Positions 17,264-26,369 of a stretch of 64,000 nucleotides of DNA are shown piece by piece. The position numbers and the translations under genes were made by a program. Numbering within the stretch: the stretch's first letter is position 1; every line of letters starts with the position of its first letter. The notes beneath the pieces were generated by a model, which was not told where the DNA came from, did no database searches, and worked only from the letters and a program-made list of their open reading frames with translations. Source of the stretch: JADFRD01 sp964491015 (GTDB lineage Bacteria; Fidelibacterota; Marinisomatia; Marinisomatales; TCS55); assembly GCA_964491015.1 (NCBI GenBank), contig CAZBEY010000002.1, positions 24,693 to 88,692 of the forward strand, written 5' to 3'.

Positions 17264-18619
17264 ATGAAACTGAAAATATTATTATTGTTTTTTCTACTCA
17301 TATCTGCAGGATCAGGAGAAACCATTATTTATCGTGTTCCGATTCAAGGAACAATCGATCTGGGACTTCCTCCCTTTATCGAACGTGCAATTGCATCAGC
17401 AGAAGAAGCGGGGGCAAAGGCGATCATTTTTGATATTGACACGTTTGGCGGGCGCGTGGATGCTGCAACGCAAATCAAAGATGCCATACTCGATTCTGAT
17501 GTTTTGACGGTTGCGTTCATCAATCGAAGGGCTATTTCTGCGGGAGCGTTAATATCGCTTTCCTGTGAAAAGATTTATATGACTGGCGGAGGTACCATCG
17601 GCGCTGCAACAGCTGTAGATATGCAAGGAAAAAAAGCCAGTGAAAAAGTAATCAGTTATATGCGGGAGGAAATGGCATCTACCGCGGAAAAACGTCACCG
17701 AAACGTCGACATTGCAAAGGGGATGGTCGATGAGGAATTGTCTTTCACCCATTTAGTTACTGAAGGTGATTCCATTGCAGTAACCGACCTCGAAGGCAGG
17801 AAAGCGGGCAAGCTGATTACTCTTACAACAGAATCCGCTATTAAGTACAAAATGGCTGATGGCGAAAAGGAAACAATAAAAGATGTTATGGCAGAATTAG
17901 GATTGTCCCACGCTGCCATTCGATCTACCAAAGAAAATTGGTCTGAAAATTTTGTTCGATTTTTAACCAATCCAGTTGTAGCCTCGCTTTTGACCACATT
18001 TGGATTTCTTGGAATTTTATTTGAATTGCAAAGTCCCGGCTGGGGACTTCCCGGAACGTTTGGCGCTGTTTGTTTAGCATTATCCCTGGGAGCATCTTAT
18101 ATCGCACAATTGGCAACAATGACAGACTTACTCATTGTGCTGGTTGGGGCAGTTTTATTGATGGTTGAGATACTTTTGATTCCCGGGTTTGGTATTGCAG
18201 GAATATCCGGTATCGGTATTATCATTTGGGGGCTTTATGAATTACTCTTGCCTGATGTACCGATAGGTCAGGAAATTCAGTCTATGGCTTTAACCGGATT
18301 AACCATTGGAATATTGGGAGGAATCATTGGTATAGTGTTTTTATTTAGACTGATGATCAAAACGGACTTTTGGAAAAAATTAAGTTCACCCACTGCACAA
18401 TTAAAAGAAGATGGATATAATTCATCAATAGGACTCGAGAATCTTCTCGGTGAAGAAGGTACCGCAGATACAGATCTTCGTCCTTCCGGCTGGGTTCAGG
18501 TGGGAGAAAAACGAATTTTTGTTGTTACCGAAGGATCTTATATCGATAAAAATGAAACAATTAAAATTATGACAGTAGACGGGAACAGGGTTGTCGTCAG
18601 AAAAATTAATCAAGAATAA
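17264..18619 (+). CDS. NfeD-family membrane serine protease (long form)
   Basis: A 451-residue full-length NfeD. A signal sequence is followed by a ClpP-like protease domain (about 20-230). The nucleophile is probably Ser92 (NRRAISAGALIS) with Lys143 as base (STAEKRHRN). A membrane domain of four to five helices spans about 240-370, and a C-terminal OB-fold domain (GWVQVGEKRIFVV, about 385-450) ends the protein. Long NfeD proteins occur next to flotillin/stomatin genes and are proposed to process membrane proteins in lipid microdomains. The floA gene follows by 11 bp. Confidence 0.93.
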   Translation: MKLKILLLFFLLISAGSGETIIYRVPIQGTIDLGLPPFIERAIASAEEAGAKAIIFDIDTFGGRVDAATQIKDAILDSDVLTVAFINRRAISAGALISLSCEKIYMTGGGTIGAATAVDMQGKKASEKVISYMREEMASTAEKRHRNVDIAKGMVDEELSFTHLVTEGDSIAVTDLEGRKAGKLITLTTESAIKYKMADGEKETIKDVMAELGLSHAAIRSTKENWSENFVRFLTNPVVASLLTTFGFLGILFELQSPGWGLPGTFGAVCLALSLGASYIAQLATMTDLLIVLVGAVLLMVEILLIPGFGIAGISGIGIIIWGLYELLLPDVPIGQEIQSMALTGLTIGILGGIIGIVFLFRLMIKTDFWKKLSSPTAQLKEDGYNSSIGLENLLGEEGTADTDLRPSGWVQVGEKRIFVVTEGSYIDKNETIKIMTVDGNRVVVRKINQE

Positions 18620-18630
18620 GGAATAAAAAT

Positions 18631-19638
18631 ATGACTATTGCATCTATTGTATTATTAGGATTTGTACTACTATTTGTAGTGCTGTTTTTCTATTTTGTCC
18701 CCTTGGGGTTGTGGGTACAGTCCATCGTAAGTCTGGGATTAGGACCCATTTCAATTATTGATTTGATCCGTATGAGATTGAGAAAAATCCCTCCACGATT
18801 GATTGTGGATGGTGTAATCAATCTTAACAAGGCGGGATTGCAAACTATCACCACAGATATGCTGGAAACACATTTCCTCGCCGGGGGGCATGTTCAAAAC
18901 GTTGTTGTGGCACTAATTGCAGCAGCAAAAGCAAATATTCCACTAACATTCGAAACAACAACTGCGATTGATCTGGCAGGGCGAGATGTACAAACGGCTG
19001 TTGCCACGAGCGTTTATCCAAAAGTGATTGATGCACCAAAAGAAGGCTATTTAGCCGCTGTAGCTAGAGACGGCATTGAATTGAAAGCTCGCGCTCGTGT
19101 AACCGTAAGAACGAACATACCGGGATTGGTTGGAGGCGCGACTGATGAAACAATCATTGCGCGCGTGGGAGAAGGAATTGTAAGTGCAATCGGTTCTTCC
19201 GATAATTATACTGCTGTGCTGGAAAATCCGGATAATATCTCCAAGGCTGTTTTGCAAAAAGGGTTAGATGCCGGAACAGCCTATGAAATTCTATCCATCG
19301 ATATTGCGGATCTTGATGTGGGTAAGAATATCGGCGCAAGCCTACAAGCCGATCAAGCAGAAGCTGATTTACGAGTTGCCCAAGCAAGAGCAGAAACGCG
19401 TAGAGCAATGGCTGTCGCTGAAGAGCAGGAAATGAAAGCTCGCACGCAGGAAATGCAAGCCAAAGTAGTCGAAGCAGAAGCAGAAGTTCCAAAAGCTATG
19501 GCTCAAGCGTTCAGGGAAGGCAACTTGGGGATCTTCGATTATTACAATATGCAAAATATCAAAGCAGATACCGGGATGAGACAATCCATATCCGATATAG
19601 GTGAAGGAGAAACCAAAACATTTGAGGATGATGATTAA
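18631..19638 (+). CDS. floA: Flotillin-like protein FloA
   Basis: A 335-residue bacterial flotillin that forms membrane microdomains. The N-terminal hydrophobic hairpin (about 3-55) is followed by an SPFH-like region (about 60-230; ARARVTVRTNIPGLVGGA, IADLDVGKNIGA). Then comes an Ala/Glu-rich coiled coil (QAEADLRVAQARAETRRAMA and on to about 300) and the end motif GNLGIFDYYNMQNI. All are hallmarks of FloA (former UPF0365). It is framed by the NfeD protease and an acidic membrane-anchored protein, with its stop touching the next ATG (TAATG). Confidence 0.95.
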   Translation: MTIASIVLLGFVLLFVVLFFYFVPLGLWVQSIVSLGLGPISIIDLIRMRLRKIPPRLIVDGVINLNKAGLQTITTDMLETHFLAGGHVQNVVVALIAAAKANIPLTFETTTAIDLAGRDVQTAVATSVYPKVIDAPKEGYLAAVARDGIELKARARVTVRTNIPGLVGGATDETIIARVGEGIVSAIGSSDNYTAVLENPDNISKAVLQKGLDAGTAYEILSIDIADLDVGKNIGASLQADQAEADLRVAQARAETRRAMAVAEEQEMKARTQEMQAKVVEAEAEVPKAMAQAFREGNLGIFDYYNMQNIKADTGMRQSISDIGEGETKTFEDDD

Positions 19639-20105
19639 TGGAAGACTTCGGCTATTGGATATTTCTGCTGATATTATATTTGCTTTCAGCCGTTTTGAAA
19701 AAAAGAAAGCAAAAAGCAGCCTATCGCAAAATGGAAGAAGTTGAAGAAGAAAATGACTGGAAAGCGCCGGATTTTATAAAGGAACTCTTTTCTGATTTTA
19801 CCGAATCAGAAGAAATAAAAGAAGAGATTGTTCCTGATCCATTCCTTGAAGAAACGCATCATGATCCGGAAGTCGAATCAAGTGTGCAATACGATGATGA
19901 TATTCCAATAGAACCAAGTCGCGAGATCCAAAAAAAGTTATCATCAATAGACAATCGTAGACAGATTGGGACAATCAAACATGAATTCCGTAAAAAAGAA
20001 AGGATAAAAACATCATTTTTTAAAAAACAGCAGGACGTGAAAATGGCTATTATTTACAAAGAGATACTTGATAAACCGCGGGCGCTGAGGAAACAGTTCC
20101 GCTAA
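19638..20105 (+). CDS. Acidic membrane-anchored protein coupled to floA
   Basis: A 155-residue protein with one N-terminal membrane segment (about 5-20, IFLLILYLLSAVL) and a basic stop-transfer (KKRKQK). A long acidic, probably disordered stretch rich in Glu and Asp (about 33-100) follows. The basic C-terminus ends in MAIIYKEILDKPRALRKQFR. The ordered terminal motif may be the functional docking piece. Its ATG overlaps the floA stop by one base, so a role in the NfeD-FloA module is inferred. It overlaps coaE tail-to-tail by four bases. No family name is recognised. Confidence 0.75.
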   Translation: MEDFGYWIFLLILYLLSAVLKKRKQKAAYRKMEEVEEENDWKAPDFIKELFSDFTESEEIKEEIVPDPFLEETHHDPEVESSVQYDDDIPIEPSREIQKKLSSIDNRRQIGTIKHEFRKKERIKTSFFKKQQDVKMAIIYKEILDKPRALRKQFR

Positions 20106-20695
20106 GCTATTTGTTGAAAAATATCCGTTATCTCTTTTTTGAGGTATTCTTCTGAATCGTCATTTTGGATAACAAAATCAGCCAATCCCGTTTTGACTTC
20201 TTCTGACCATTGGAGTTCCATTCGTTGAAGAATTTGTTCCCTGGTTAACGTGCCTCTGGATGTAGAACGCTCCATTCTGTTTTTCAATAAAGCTGTAATA
20301 ACGATAACATAATCAAGATGTTGATCATATCCTGATTCATAAATCATTGCACCATCCACAACGAATAAAGGATAGTTTTTCTTTTTTTCTATTTTTTGAA
20401 AACTCTCATCGATCAAATTATATAAATAAGGGTGAACAACTAAATTAAGACGTGATTGGTGATCTTCATCTTGGAAAGCAATACGGGCCAATTTTTCTTT
20501 TGAAATTGTGTAATCATGACCCATAATATCCGAACCAAACTCTGCAATAAGCTCGCTTTGAACGGTGGGGTTATTGGTTAATAATTTCTTCGCTTCAGTG
20601 TCCGCATCAAATATATAGGCGCCCAATTCCCTTAAAAATTCACTGGCAGTACTTTTCCCACAACCTATACCGCCTGTAAGTCCAATTTTTAACAT
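20102..20695 (-). CDS. coaE: Dephospho-CoA kinase
   Basis: A 197-residue P-loop kinase that phosphorylates the ribose 3'-OH of dephospho-CoA, the last step of CoA synthesis. Walker A GGIGCGKST is at 8-16. AYIFDADTEAKKLL carries the conserved Asp for substrate, and VVDGAMIYESGYD and the later R-x-x-x-Q lid region follow. It is adjacent to adk on the same strand (1-bp gap) and faces the floA operon tail-to-tail. Confidence 0.95.
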   Translation of the reverse strand: MLKIGLTGGIGCGKSTASEFLRELGAYIFDADTEAKKLLTNNPTVQSELIAEFGSDIMGHDYTISKEKLARIAFQDEDHQSRLNLVVHPYLYNLIDESFQKIEKKKNYPLFVVDGAMIYESGYDQHLDYVIVITALLKNRMERSTSRGTLTREQILQRMELQWSEEVKTGLADFVIQNDDSEEYLKKEITDIFQQIA

Positions 20696-20696
20696 A

Positions 20697-21257
20697 TCAA
20701 CTTAAACTGTTTAAAATTCGTTGCGTAATTTCTGAAATTTCCCCCACTCCATCAATACTTTGTAAAAGGTTTTTTCGAATATAATAATTAACGAGTGGCG
20801 CTGTCTGATCCCGATAAACAAGGAGTCGGTTTATAATAACATCCGAAGTGTCATCTGTTCTACCCGAATTTTTACCTCTGGAGACCAAACGTTTTATTAA
20901 TTCATTTTCATTTGCGTCAATACTGATGACGGCATTAATGGATTGATGAAGCCTTTTTAAAATGACTTCTAATCCTTTTGCTTGTGGGATGGTTCTCGGA
21001 AAACCGTCAAGGCAATATCCTTTTAGACAATCCTCTTGATTTAACCGAACAGACATCATGTCCAATAGAACATTATCCGGAACCAAGGCGCCATTATCAA
21101 TAAAACTTTTTGCCGTTTTACCGGACTCAGAGTTTTGAGATATTTCTTTACGAAGGATATCTCCGGTGGAAAGGTGCAATATGCCGTAATGCTTACAAAT
21201 CAGTTTGGCTTGGGTACCTTTACCAACGCCAGGGGGGCCAATAAATATTAAACGCAT
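20697..21257 (-). CDS. adk: Adenylate kinase (short-lid form)
   Basis: A 186-residue nucleotide kinase that interconverts ATP, ADP and AMP. Walker A GPPGVGKGT is at 7-15. LHLSTGDILR and GYCLDGFPRTIPQA are the AMP-binding blocks. The LID is short (LVSRGKNSGRTDDTSD) without the zinc-binding insert of the 215-residue form. It is followed directly by coaE. Confidence 0.95.
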   Translation of the reverse strand: MRLIFIGPPGVGKGTQAKLICKHYGILHLSTGDILRKEISQNSESGKTAKSFIDNGALVPDNVLLDMMSVRLNQEDCLKGYCLDGFPRTIPQAKGLEVILKRLHQSINAVISIDANENELIKRLVSRGKNSGRTDDTSDVIINRLLVYRDQTAPLVNYYIRKNLLQSIDGVGEISEITQRILNSLS

Positions 21258-21456
21258 AAGAATTACCTATCTGAATAATAAGGATTTGTTACATACTACT
21301 GCAAGATTTGTGTTATTAAAATGAAACAATAATTATAAATAATCCAGTAATACTAAATTTCATCTCGTATATTTTATTTGAATCAGAATTGATTTTAACT
21401 CGATTAAATAATTATTTACCGAGCCAAGAAAAATCAATGATTACATTAAACCCAAA

Positions 21457-22287
21457 TCAATGTCTGTTTAAGGCAAGTAACCCCAATGCAATAGAATTCA
21501 TATGGGTTTGTCTGGTATCGGATCTGGACAACAGAACAATTGGGCATTTTGCACCGAGAATGAGCCCTCCGCCTTTTGCACCGCCAATGTTTATTAGAGA
21601 TTTTGCCATCATATTGATAGATGTAATTGTTGGTCCGATAAAAATATCGACTTTACCGGCTATATGTGATTTGAAAGACTTTTTCTCTGCTGCTTTGCTT
21701 GATAATGCAATATCAAGAGCAAGTGGGCCCTCAGCAGTAAGCCTCGGGTTAGATCTATATTTTTTTGTCATTTGATCCCACAACTCTGTCGACGGTAATT
21801 TTGAGGTTATTGTTTCTACCAAAGATAAAAAAGCCACATTGGGTTTTTTTATTCCTAATGAAGAAGCCATTGATAATGCATTTTCTACGATAGCCGGGAC
21901 CGTTTCTTTATTTAATTTAATATTAATCATTCCATCTGAACACAGCATGGGTCGATTGTAAAATGGTGTTTCTATTACAGCGACGTGAGACAATAGTTTA
22001 TCTGTTCGTAACCTATAATCTCTATTTAGGACAATCTGGATAAATTGTGCAGTATCAATGTCTCCCTTCATTAGAAAATCTGCTTCTCCCGATACTACGG
22101 CTTTAACAGCTTCAATAGCAGCAACAGCAGGGTCTTCATTTAAAAACACCAGCGGTTCAATAATCCCCTTATATTGTGATTTTGCTATTATTTTCTGCAA
22201 ATAAGCCTGTTGAGGATTCACGACGGCTAACCGCGCAGGCTTAAAGCTCCTTAACATTTTGTGAATTTCTCGATAATGTTTTATCAT
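21457..22287 (-). CDS. Phosphate acetyl/butyryltransferase-family enzyme
   Basis: A 276-residue member of the PTA_PTB family, which moves acyl groups between CoA and phosphate. Visible blocks are EADFLMKGDIDTAQFI, LSHVAVIETPFYNRPMLCSD (phosphate loop region), RLTAEGPLALDIALS and the C-terminal GGAKGGGLILGAKCPIVLLSRSD. Lengths near 280-300 and the last motif favour the phosphotransbutyrylase branch over the 330-residue Pta. No kinase partner (ack/buk) is adjacent, so the substrate is unresolved. Confidence 0.88.
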   Translation of the reverse strand: MIKHYREIHKMLRSFKPARLAVVNPQQAYLQKIIAKSQYKGIIEPLVFLNEDPAVAAIEAVKAVVSGEADFLMKGDIDTAQFIQIVLNRDYRLRTDKLLSHVAVIETPFYNRPMLCSDGMINIKLNKETVPAIVENALSMASSLGIKKPNVAFLSLVETITSKLPSTELWDQMTKKYRSNPRLTAEGPLALDIALSSKAAEKKSFKSHIAGKVDIFIGPTITSINMMAKSLINIGGAKGGGLILGAKCPIVLLSRSDTRQTHMNSIALGLLALNRH

Positions 22288-22304
22288 ATACTTACCTTTA
22301 ATTT

Positions 22305-22450
22305 TTACTCATCCGGCTTGATCTTATTGAATTCCTTCATGATGAAATAAGTGTCAGAGGTCAATCGCTTTGGATCATTTACGAATGCCGAAGAGCGCCT
22401 CTCTTTTAAAAGGTAATTTAAGACAAGACAATCCTATTTTCCAATTCCAT
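22305..22450 (-). pseudogene. Small gene of unknown function, apparently frameshifted by a 5-bp duplication
   Basis: From ATG at 22450 the frame reads MELENRIVLS and stops. A second frame starting just downstream is open to TAA at 22305 and reads like coding sequence (NYLLKERRSSAFVNDPKR, ending KEFNKIKPDE). At the junction the minus strand has TGTCTTGTCT, a tandem 5-base repeat. Removing one copy joins the two into a single 46-codon frame, and the 146-base span equals 47 codons plus 5. No family is recognised. A sequencing slip or a non-standard start for the second frame are alternatives. Confidence 0.45.
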
Positions 22451-22501
22451 ATTGTTAACAGTAGAACAAACAATAAATTTGACTGAAATAACTTTAAATA
22501 A

Positions 22502-24136
22502 TCAGATTAAAATACCGGCAATTGTAGCAGTCAGCCATGAAGCCAACGCTCCGCCGAACATGGCTTTGAGCCCGATTTTTGCCAAGTCCGACTTACGCTT
22601 AGGCGCCAGTGCGCTGATTCCGCCAATCTGAATACCGATTGAGGAAAAATTGGCAAACCCGCAAAGCGCATAGGTAGAAATAATTAATGCTCTCTGATCT
22701 AAAACGTTGTTTTGAATATAATTACCTAATGTTCCATAAGCGACAAACTCGTTCAGGGAAAGTTTTATTCCCAAAAGATTGCCTACTTTATCAGCCTGTT
22801 CCCAAGATACGCCCATTAGCCATGCTAATGGACGGAGAATAGTACCAAAAAAAGTTTGTAGTGAACCGGGGAAATATCCAGCATATTCTCCAGTTGCAGG
22901 AGACAATCCAGTCACGTTATATGCGAAGTACTTACCCGAAAGCAGTCGTCCGTCAATCATCATATCCATCCAGTTCAATAAAGAGTCCACCACAGCAATC
23001 AAAGCGATAAACCCTATAAGCATGGCGCCGACATTGACGGCTAATTTCAATCCATCCGAAATGCCATTTGAAGCCGCTTCGATGACATTCCCACCTACGT
23101 TGATATCCGGCATTTGTGTGTCTCCGGATGTTTCGGAATGTTCCAGCTCAGGATAAATTATTTTACCAATGACCAATGCAGCGGGAGCAGACATAACGCT
23201 TGCTGCAATAAGATGGCCAGCGGGGATCCCCATTGCGATATATCCGGCCAATACACCGCCGGCTATGGTGGCAAATCCACCCACCATAATGGTTAGGAGT
23301 TCTGATTTTGTCATGGTGTTTAAGAAGGGCTTTATCAGCAATGGTGCTTCTGTTTGTCCGACAAAAATATTAGCGCTGCAGGATAAGGTTTCAGCGCCGC
23401 TGGTTCCAATTGTCCAGCGCATGAACCGGCTCATAGCTATAATCACTTTCTGCATAATCCCAAGGTGGTACAAAACACTCATAAATCCACCAAAGAAAAT
23501 AATGGTCGGTAAGACTTTGAAAGCAAACTGGAAACCAAAACCGGGCCACGTTCCCGTATTTGGGAAATTATTAGACCAAGGGCCATAAAACGATTCATCT
23601 GCGAGGTGTGAAAAAAGGAATTTGGCTCCATAATCAGAAAGACTCAAAAATTGAGCGATTTTATCACTGAAGGATTGAAAAATGAGTTGTCCATAAATAC
23701 CGTGTGAAACTAAATATGCAACCCCGGTTATCACAAAAAATGCGCTGACATATCGTTGTGCCGATTGGTGGAATTTTTTCCAAGAGTTTATTATCATAAA
23801 TATCAAGGAAGCAAGAAGCAGCAATGAAATAACCCCTGGAACCATAGTTAACACCCATCCAAGCCCTAAACTAATTATACCAACAACGACGGAGGCTTTG
23901 ATTCCACCGCCAAGTCTTTTATCCTCTTTCTGAAGGATGTACGTCACCAATAGTAAGCCCAAAATGGACATACCCATATAACTCCAATAGTCTAGTCGAA
24001 GGATAATGAGGGCAAAAAGAAACTGGAGGGAAAGACCCCAAAAAACAGGTTTTAGCCTGACTTGCTTATGGTGATAAGATAAAATCCAAGCAAGACCAAG
24101 CAGGGCCAGTAATCCAAATATACTAATAAAATTCAT
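22502..24136 (-). CDS. Concentrative nucleoside transporter (CNT/NupC family)
   Basis: A 544-residue inner-membrane cation-nucleoside symporter. The CNT core holds GQTEAPLLIKPFLNTMTKSE (about residues 263-282), GGFATIAGGVLAGYIAMGI and the late NEFVAYGTLGN and CGFANFSSIGIQIGG motifs, which bind nucleoside and cation. It is longer than typical NupC (about 400) because of additional N-terminal hydrophobic helices. The stop-start overlap with tdk upstream (4 bp) and the run tdk-udk-cdd make uptake of pyrimidine nucleosides likely. Confidence 0.93.
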   Translation of the reverse strand: MNFISIFGLLALLGLAWILSYHHKQVRLKPVFWGLSLQFLFALIILRLDYWSYMGMSILGLLLVTYILQKEDKRLGGGIKASVVVGIISLGLGWVLTMVPGVISLLLLASLIFMIINSWKKFHQSAQRYVSAFFVITGVAYLVSHGIYGQLIFQSFSDKIAQFLSLSDYGAKFLFSHLADESFYGPWSNNFPNTGTWPGFGFQFAFKVLPTIIFFGGFMSVLYHLGIMQKVIIAMSRFMRWTIGTSGAETLSCSANIFVGQTEAPLLIKPFLNTMTKSELLTIMVGGFATIAGGVLAGYIAMGIPAGHLIAASVMSAPAALVIGKIIYPELEHSETSGDTQMPDINVGGNVIEAASNGISDGLKLAVNVGAMLIGFIALIAVVDSLLNWMDMMIDGRLLSGKYFAYNVTGLSPATGEYAGYFPGSLQTFFGTILRPLAWLMGVSWEQADKVGNLLGIKLSLNEFVAYGTLGNYIQNNVLDQRALIISTYALCGFANFSSIGIQIGGISALAPKRKSDLAKIGLKAMFGGALASWLTATIAGILI

Positions 24137-24702
24137 TTTCCAATCTCCTCTGGAGTTTTATAACAAATTCGACACCGGGCTTCATAAATATCGGTTTCGC
24201 CGATAATAACTTGAGCTGAATCCTGGATAAGCCTTTGGGTGTAAGATGCCGGATTACCGCACTTTACACAAATAGCACGCAACTTATCTAAATAATCTGC
24301 TTCACACATTATTTCAGGCATTGGACCAAACGGCTTGGCGAGGTAATCTTTGTCCAGTCCGGCAACCAGAACCCGTTTTTTATCGGAGGATAATTTCCGG
24401 CAAACCTCAACCAGATTACTTCCCATAAATTGTGCTTCATCAATTCCCACCACTTCAGCATCATTCGCCATCTGAAGAATTTCTTCTGCGTCGTCAATTA
24501 AGTAAGAGTCCATTTTCTTTTGGTTATGTGAAACAATATGTTCTTCGCTATAACGAGTATCTATTCTGGGTTTAAATATGGCTGTTTTCATATTGGCGAT
24601 TTGAGCTCGTTTCATTCTACGGATCAATTCTTCTGTTTTGCCGCTGAACATAGAGCCGCAAATCACTTCAATCCATCCTGATTCTCTTGGTGATAATGTC
24701 AT
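24133..24702 (-). CDS. tdk: Thymidine kinase (type II)
   Basis: A 189-residue enzyme that phosphorylates thymidine to dTMP. Walker A GSMFSGKTEEL is at 16-26, VVGIDEAQFM holds the catalytic Glu, and the lasso region SYTQRL contacts thymidine. Structural zinc is expected from CVKCG and CRICYK. It overlaps udk (upstream) and the transporter (downstream) by four bases each, so the whole salvage set is tightly coupled. Confidence 0.96.
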   Translation of the reverse strand: MTLSPRESGWIEVICGSMFSGKTEELIRRMKRAQIANMKTAIFKPRIDTRYSEEHIVSHNQKKMDSYLIDDAEEILQMANDAEVVGIDEAQFMGSNLVEVCRKLSSDKKRVLVAGLDKDYLAKPFGPMPEIMCEADYLDKLRAICVKCGNPASYTQRLIQDSAQVIIGETDIYEARCRICYKTPEEIGK

Positions 24703-25334
24703 GTTTTGTTTCCGGGTTTTAATATTGATTTAATTTTTGTTCGGATAAGGTCGATCGCCACTGCGTTATGGCCGCCCTCAGGAATAATGATATCGGAATA
24801 TTCCTTGGTGGGTTCGACGAATTGTTCATGCATGGGTCGAACGGTGTGTAAATACTGATCAATTACTGACTGAGTGGTTCGCTCTCTTTCATTTCGGTCT
24901 CTGGTTAATCGACGAATAAAACGAATATCGCTAGGTGTTTCCACGTACAATTTAATGCTCATTAAATCTCTCAGCTGTTTTTCCCATAAAGTTAGAATAC
25001 CTTCGACAACGATAACATGATGGGGTTCAATGGTTTCTGCTTCATTCTTTCGGGTATGTGTTGCAAAATTATAATATGGAATATGGACTGTGCTCCATCT
25101 CAATAATTTTGATAAATGGTTGTGAAGCAAATCAAAATCCATTGCATCCGGATGATCGAAATTTTGTTTCTGTCGTTCTTCAAAATCAAGATGAGCCAAA
25201 TTTTTATAATATGAGTCGAGCTGAATCACAACCACTTCACCCTTGGAAAATTCTCTTCTTATTTCACGGGCAATTGATGTTTTCCCGGAACCGGAACCAC
25301 CTGCAATACCGATTAGGATAACGCTATGATTCAT
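24699..25334 (-). CDS. udk: Uridine kinase
   Basis: A 211-residue kinase converting uridine and cytidine to UMP and CMP. Walker A GGSGSGKT is at 12-19. LDSYYKNLAHLDFEERQK is the nucleoside-binding hallmark, followed by NFDHPDAMDFD, VVEGILTLWEKQLRDLM and IRRLTRDRNERERT (lid). It overlaps tdk and cdd by four bases on either side and completes, with cdd and the CNT transporter, a pyrimidine salvage route. Confidence 0.96.
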   Translation of the reverse strand: MNHSVILIGIAGGSGSGKTSIAREIRREFSKGEVVVIQLDSYYKNLAHLDFEERQKQNFDHPDAMDFDLLHNHLSKLLRWSTVHIPYYNFATHTRKNEAETIEPHHVIVVEGILTLWEKQLRDLMSIKLYVETPSDIRFIRRLTRDRNERERTTQSVIDQYLHTVRPMHEQFVEPTKEYSDIIIPEGGHNAVAIDLIRTKIKSILKPGNKT

Positions 25335-25711
25335 AATAGTTTGGATTGATCAAAGGAGTCCGGGAGTAGTTTAGCTGAAGTTGTTTTAGTGATTAAACCA
25401 TTTTTATCTGCAATGAAAATAGGGATATCTCCGCATAAGTCCCAGACAACTTGCCGGCATGCACCGCATAATGAACCACCGTTTTCGGTGGCGACTGCAA
25501 GTCCTTTAAAAGATCGATGTCCTTCGGAAACTCCACGGTAAAGAGCCACGCGCTCCGCGCAGCATGTTAAGCTGTAACTGCTGGATTCCACATTGCAGCC
25601 GCCGATGATGCTTCCATCCTCTGCTAAAACCGCCGCTCCAACGGTATAGGACGAATAAGGCGCGAATGAACGAGTTCGCATTCTCTGCGCATGCTTTATC
25701 AATTTTTCCAT
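25331..25711 (-). CDS. cdd: Cytidine deaminase
   Basis: A 126-residue homotetrameric-type deaminase converting (deoxy)cytidine to (deoxy)uridine. Predicted zinc ligands are Cys51, Cys81 and Cys84 (TCCAERVAL and LCGACRQ), with Glu53 as proton shuttle. The N-terminal FAPYSSYTVGAAVL block is typical. It overlaps udk by four bases and starts one base from the rhomboid gene stop. Confidence 0.95.
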   Translation of the reverse strand: MEKLIKHAQRMRTRSFAPYSSYTVGAAVLAEDGSIIGGCNVESSSYSLTCCAERVALYRGVSEGHRSFKGLAVATENGGSLCGACRQVVWDLCGDIPIFIADKNGLITKTTSAKLLPDSFDQSKLL

Positions 25712-25712
25712 A

Positions 25713-26369
25713 TCAATACTCTCTTATTTTTATCTGTTGAAATAAATAAATCAATACAATACCGGCAATAAATCCGCCCACATGGGCAAACCAGGCTACG
25801 CCACCTGTAGTGTCAATTCCCAATGTCCCCAAACCATTTGTCAATTGGGTCAAGAACCAGATACTCAGAACGATAATTGCCGGGACTCTGATGGTTGTAA
25901 AGAAAATGAAAATAAATACAAATACATGAACTTGGGCATGGGGATAACGAATTAAATATGCTCCTAAAACACCAGCAATGGCACCGCTGGCTCCAACCAT
26001 GGGAATGAGCGAATCAACATTAAATATCACTTGCGCCAGTCCGGCTGCCGATCCACATAAAATATAAAACAGAGCATATCGGACATGTCCCAAAGAACTT
26101 TCGACATTATCCCCGAAAATCCACAAGAACCACATATTACCCAGAATGTGGGCGATGCCGCCGTGAAGGAACATGGACGTAAATAAATTCAAAATATGAA
26201 ATTGTGCAGGTATAAGACCAAAAGCGTAAATAAACGAGCCATCAGCTTCACCACCACTCATGGCTAGATTCATTTGGTATAAAAATGCGAGAACATTCAC
26301 GGCGATAATGCTGTAGGTCACAATCGGGACCAGAATACGTGGGTTATCATCTTTGTAAGGAAAAAACAC
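25713..26369 (-). CDS. Rhomboid-family intramembrane serine protease
   Basis: A 218-residue six-helix membrane protein. The catalytic dyad is predicted as Ser128 in VGASGAIAGVLGAY and His196 in FAHVGGFIAG. The loop-1 structure (FTSMFLHGGIAHILGNMWFLWIFGDNVE) with its HxxxN element matches rhomboids. Its ATG (26369) shares one base with the stop of the M23 peptidase gene, and cdd follows 1 bp downstream, so it is embedded in the salvage operon. Its substrate is unknown. Confidence 0.93.
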   Translation of the reverse strand: MFFPYKDDNPRILVPIVTYSIIAVNVLAFLYQMNLAMSGGEADGSFIYAFGLIPAQFHILNLFTSMFLHGGIAHILGNMWFLWIFGDNVESSLGHVRYALFYILCGSAAGLAQVIFNVDSLIPMVGASGAIAGVLGAYLIRYPHAQVHVFVFIFIFFTTIRVPAIIVLSIWFLTQLTNGLGTLGIDTTGGVAWFAHVGGFIAGIVLIYLFQQIKIREY

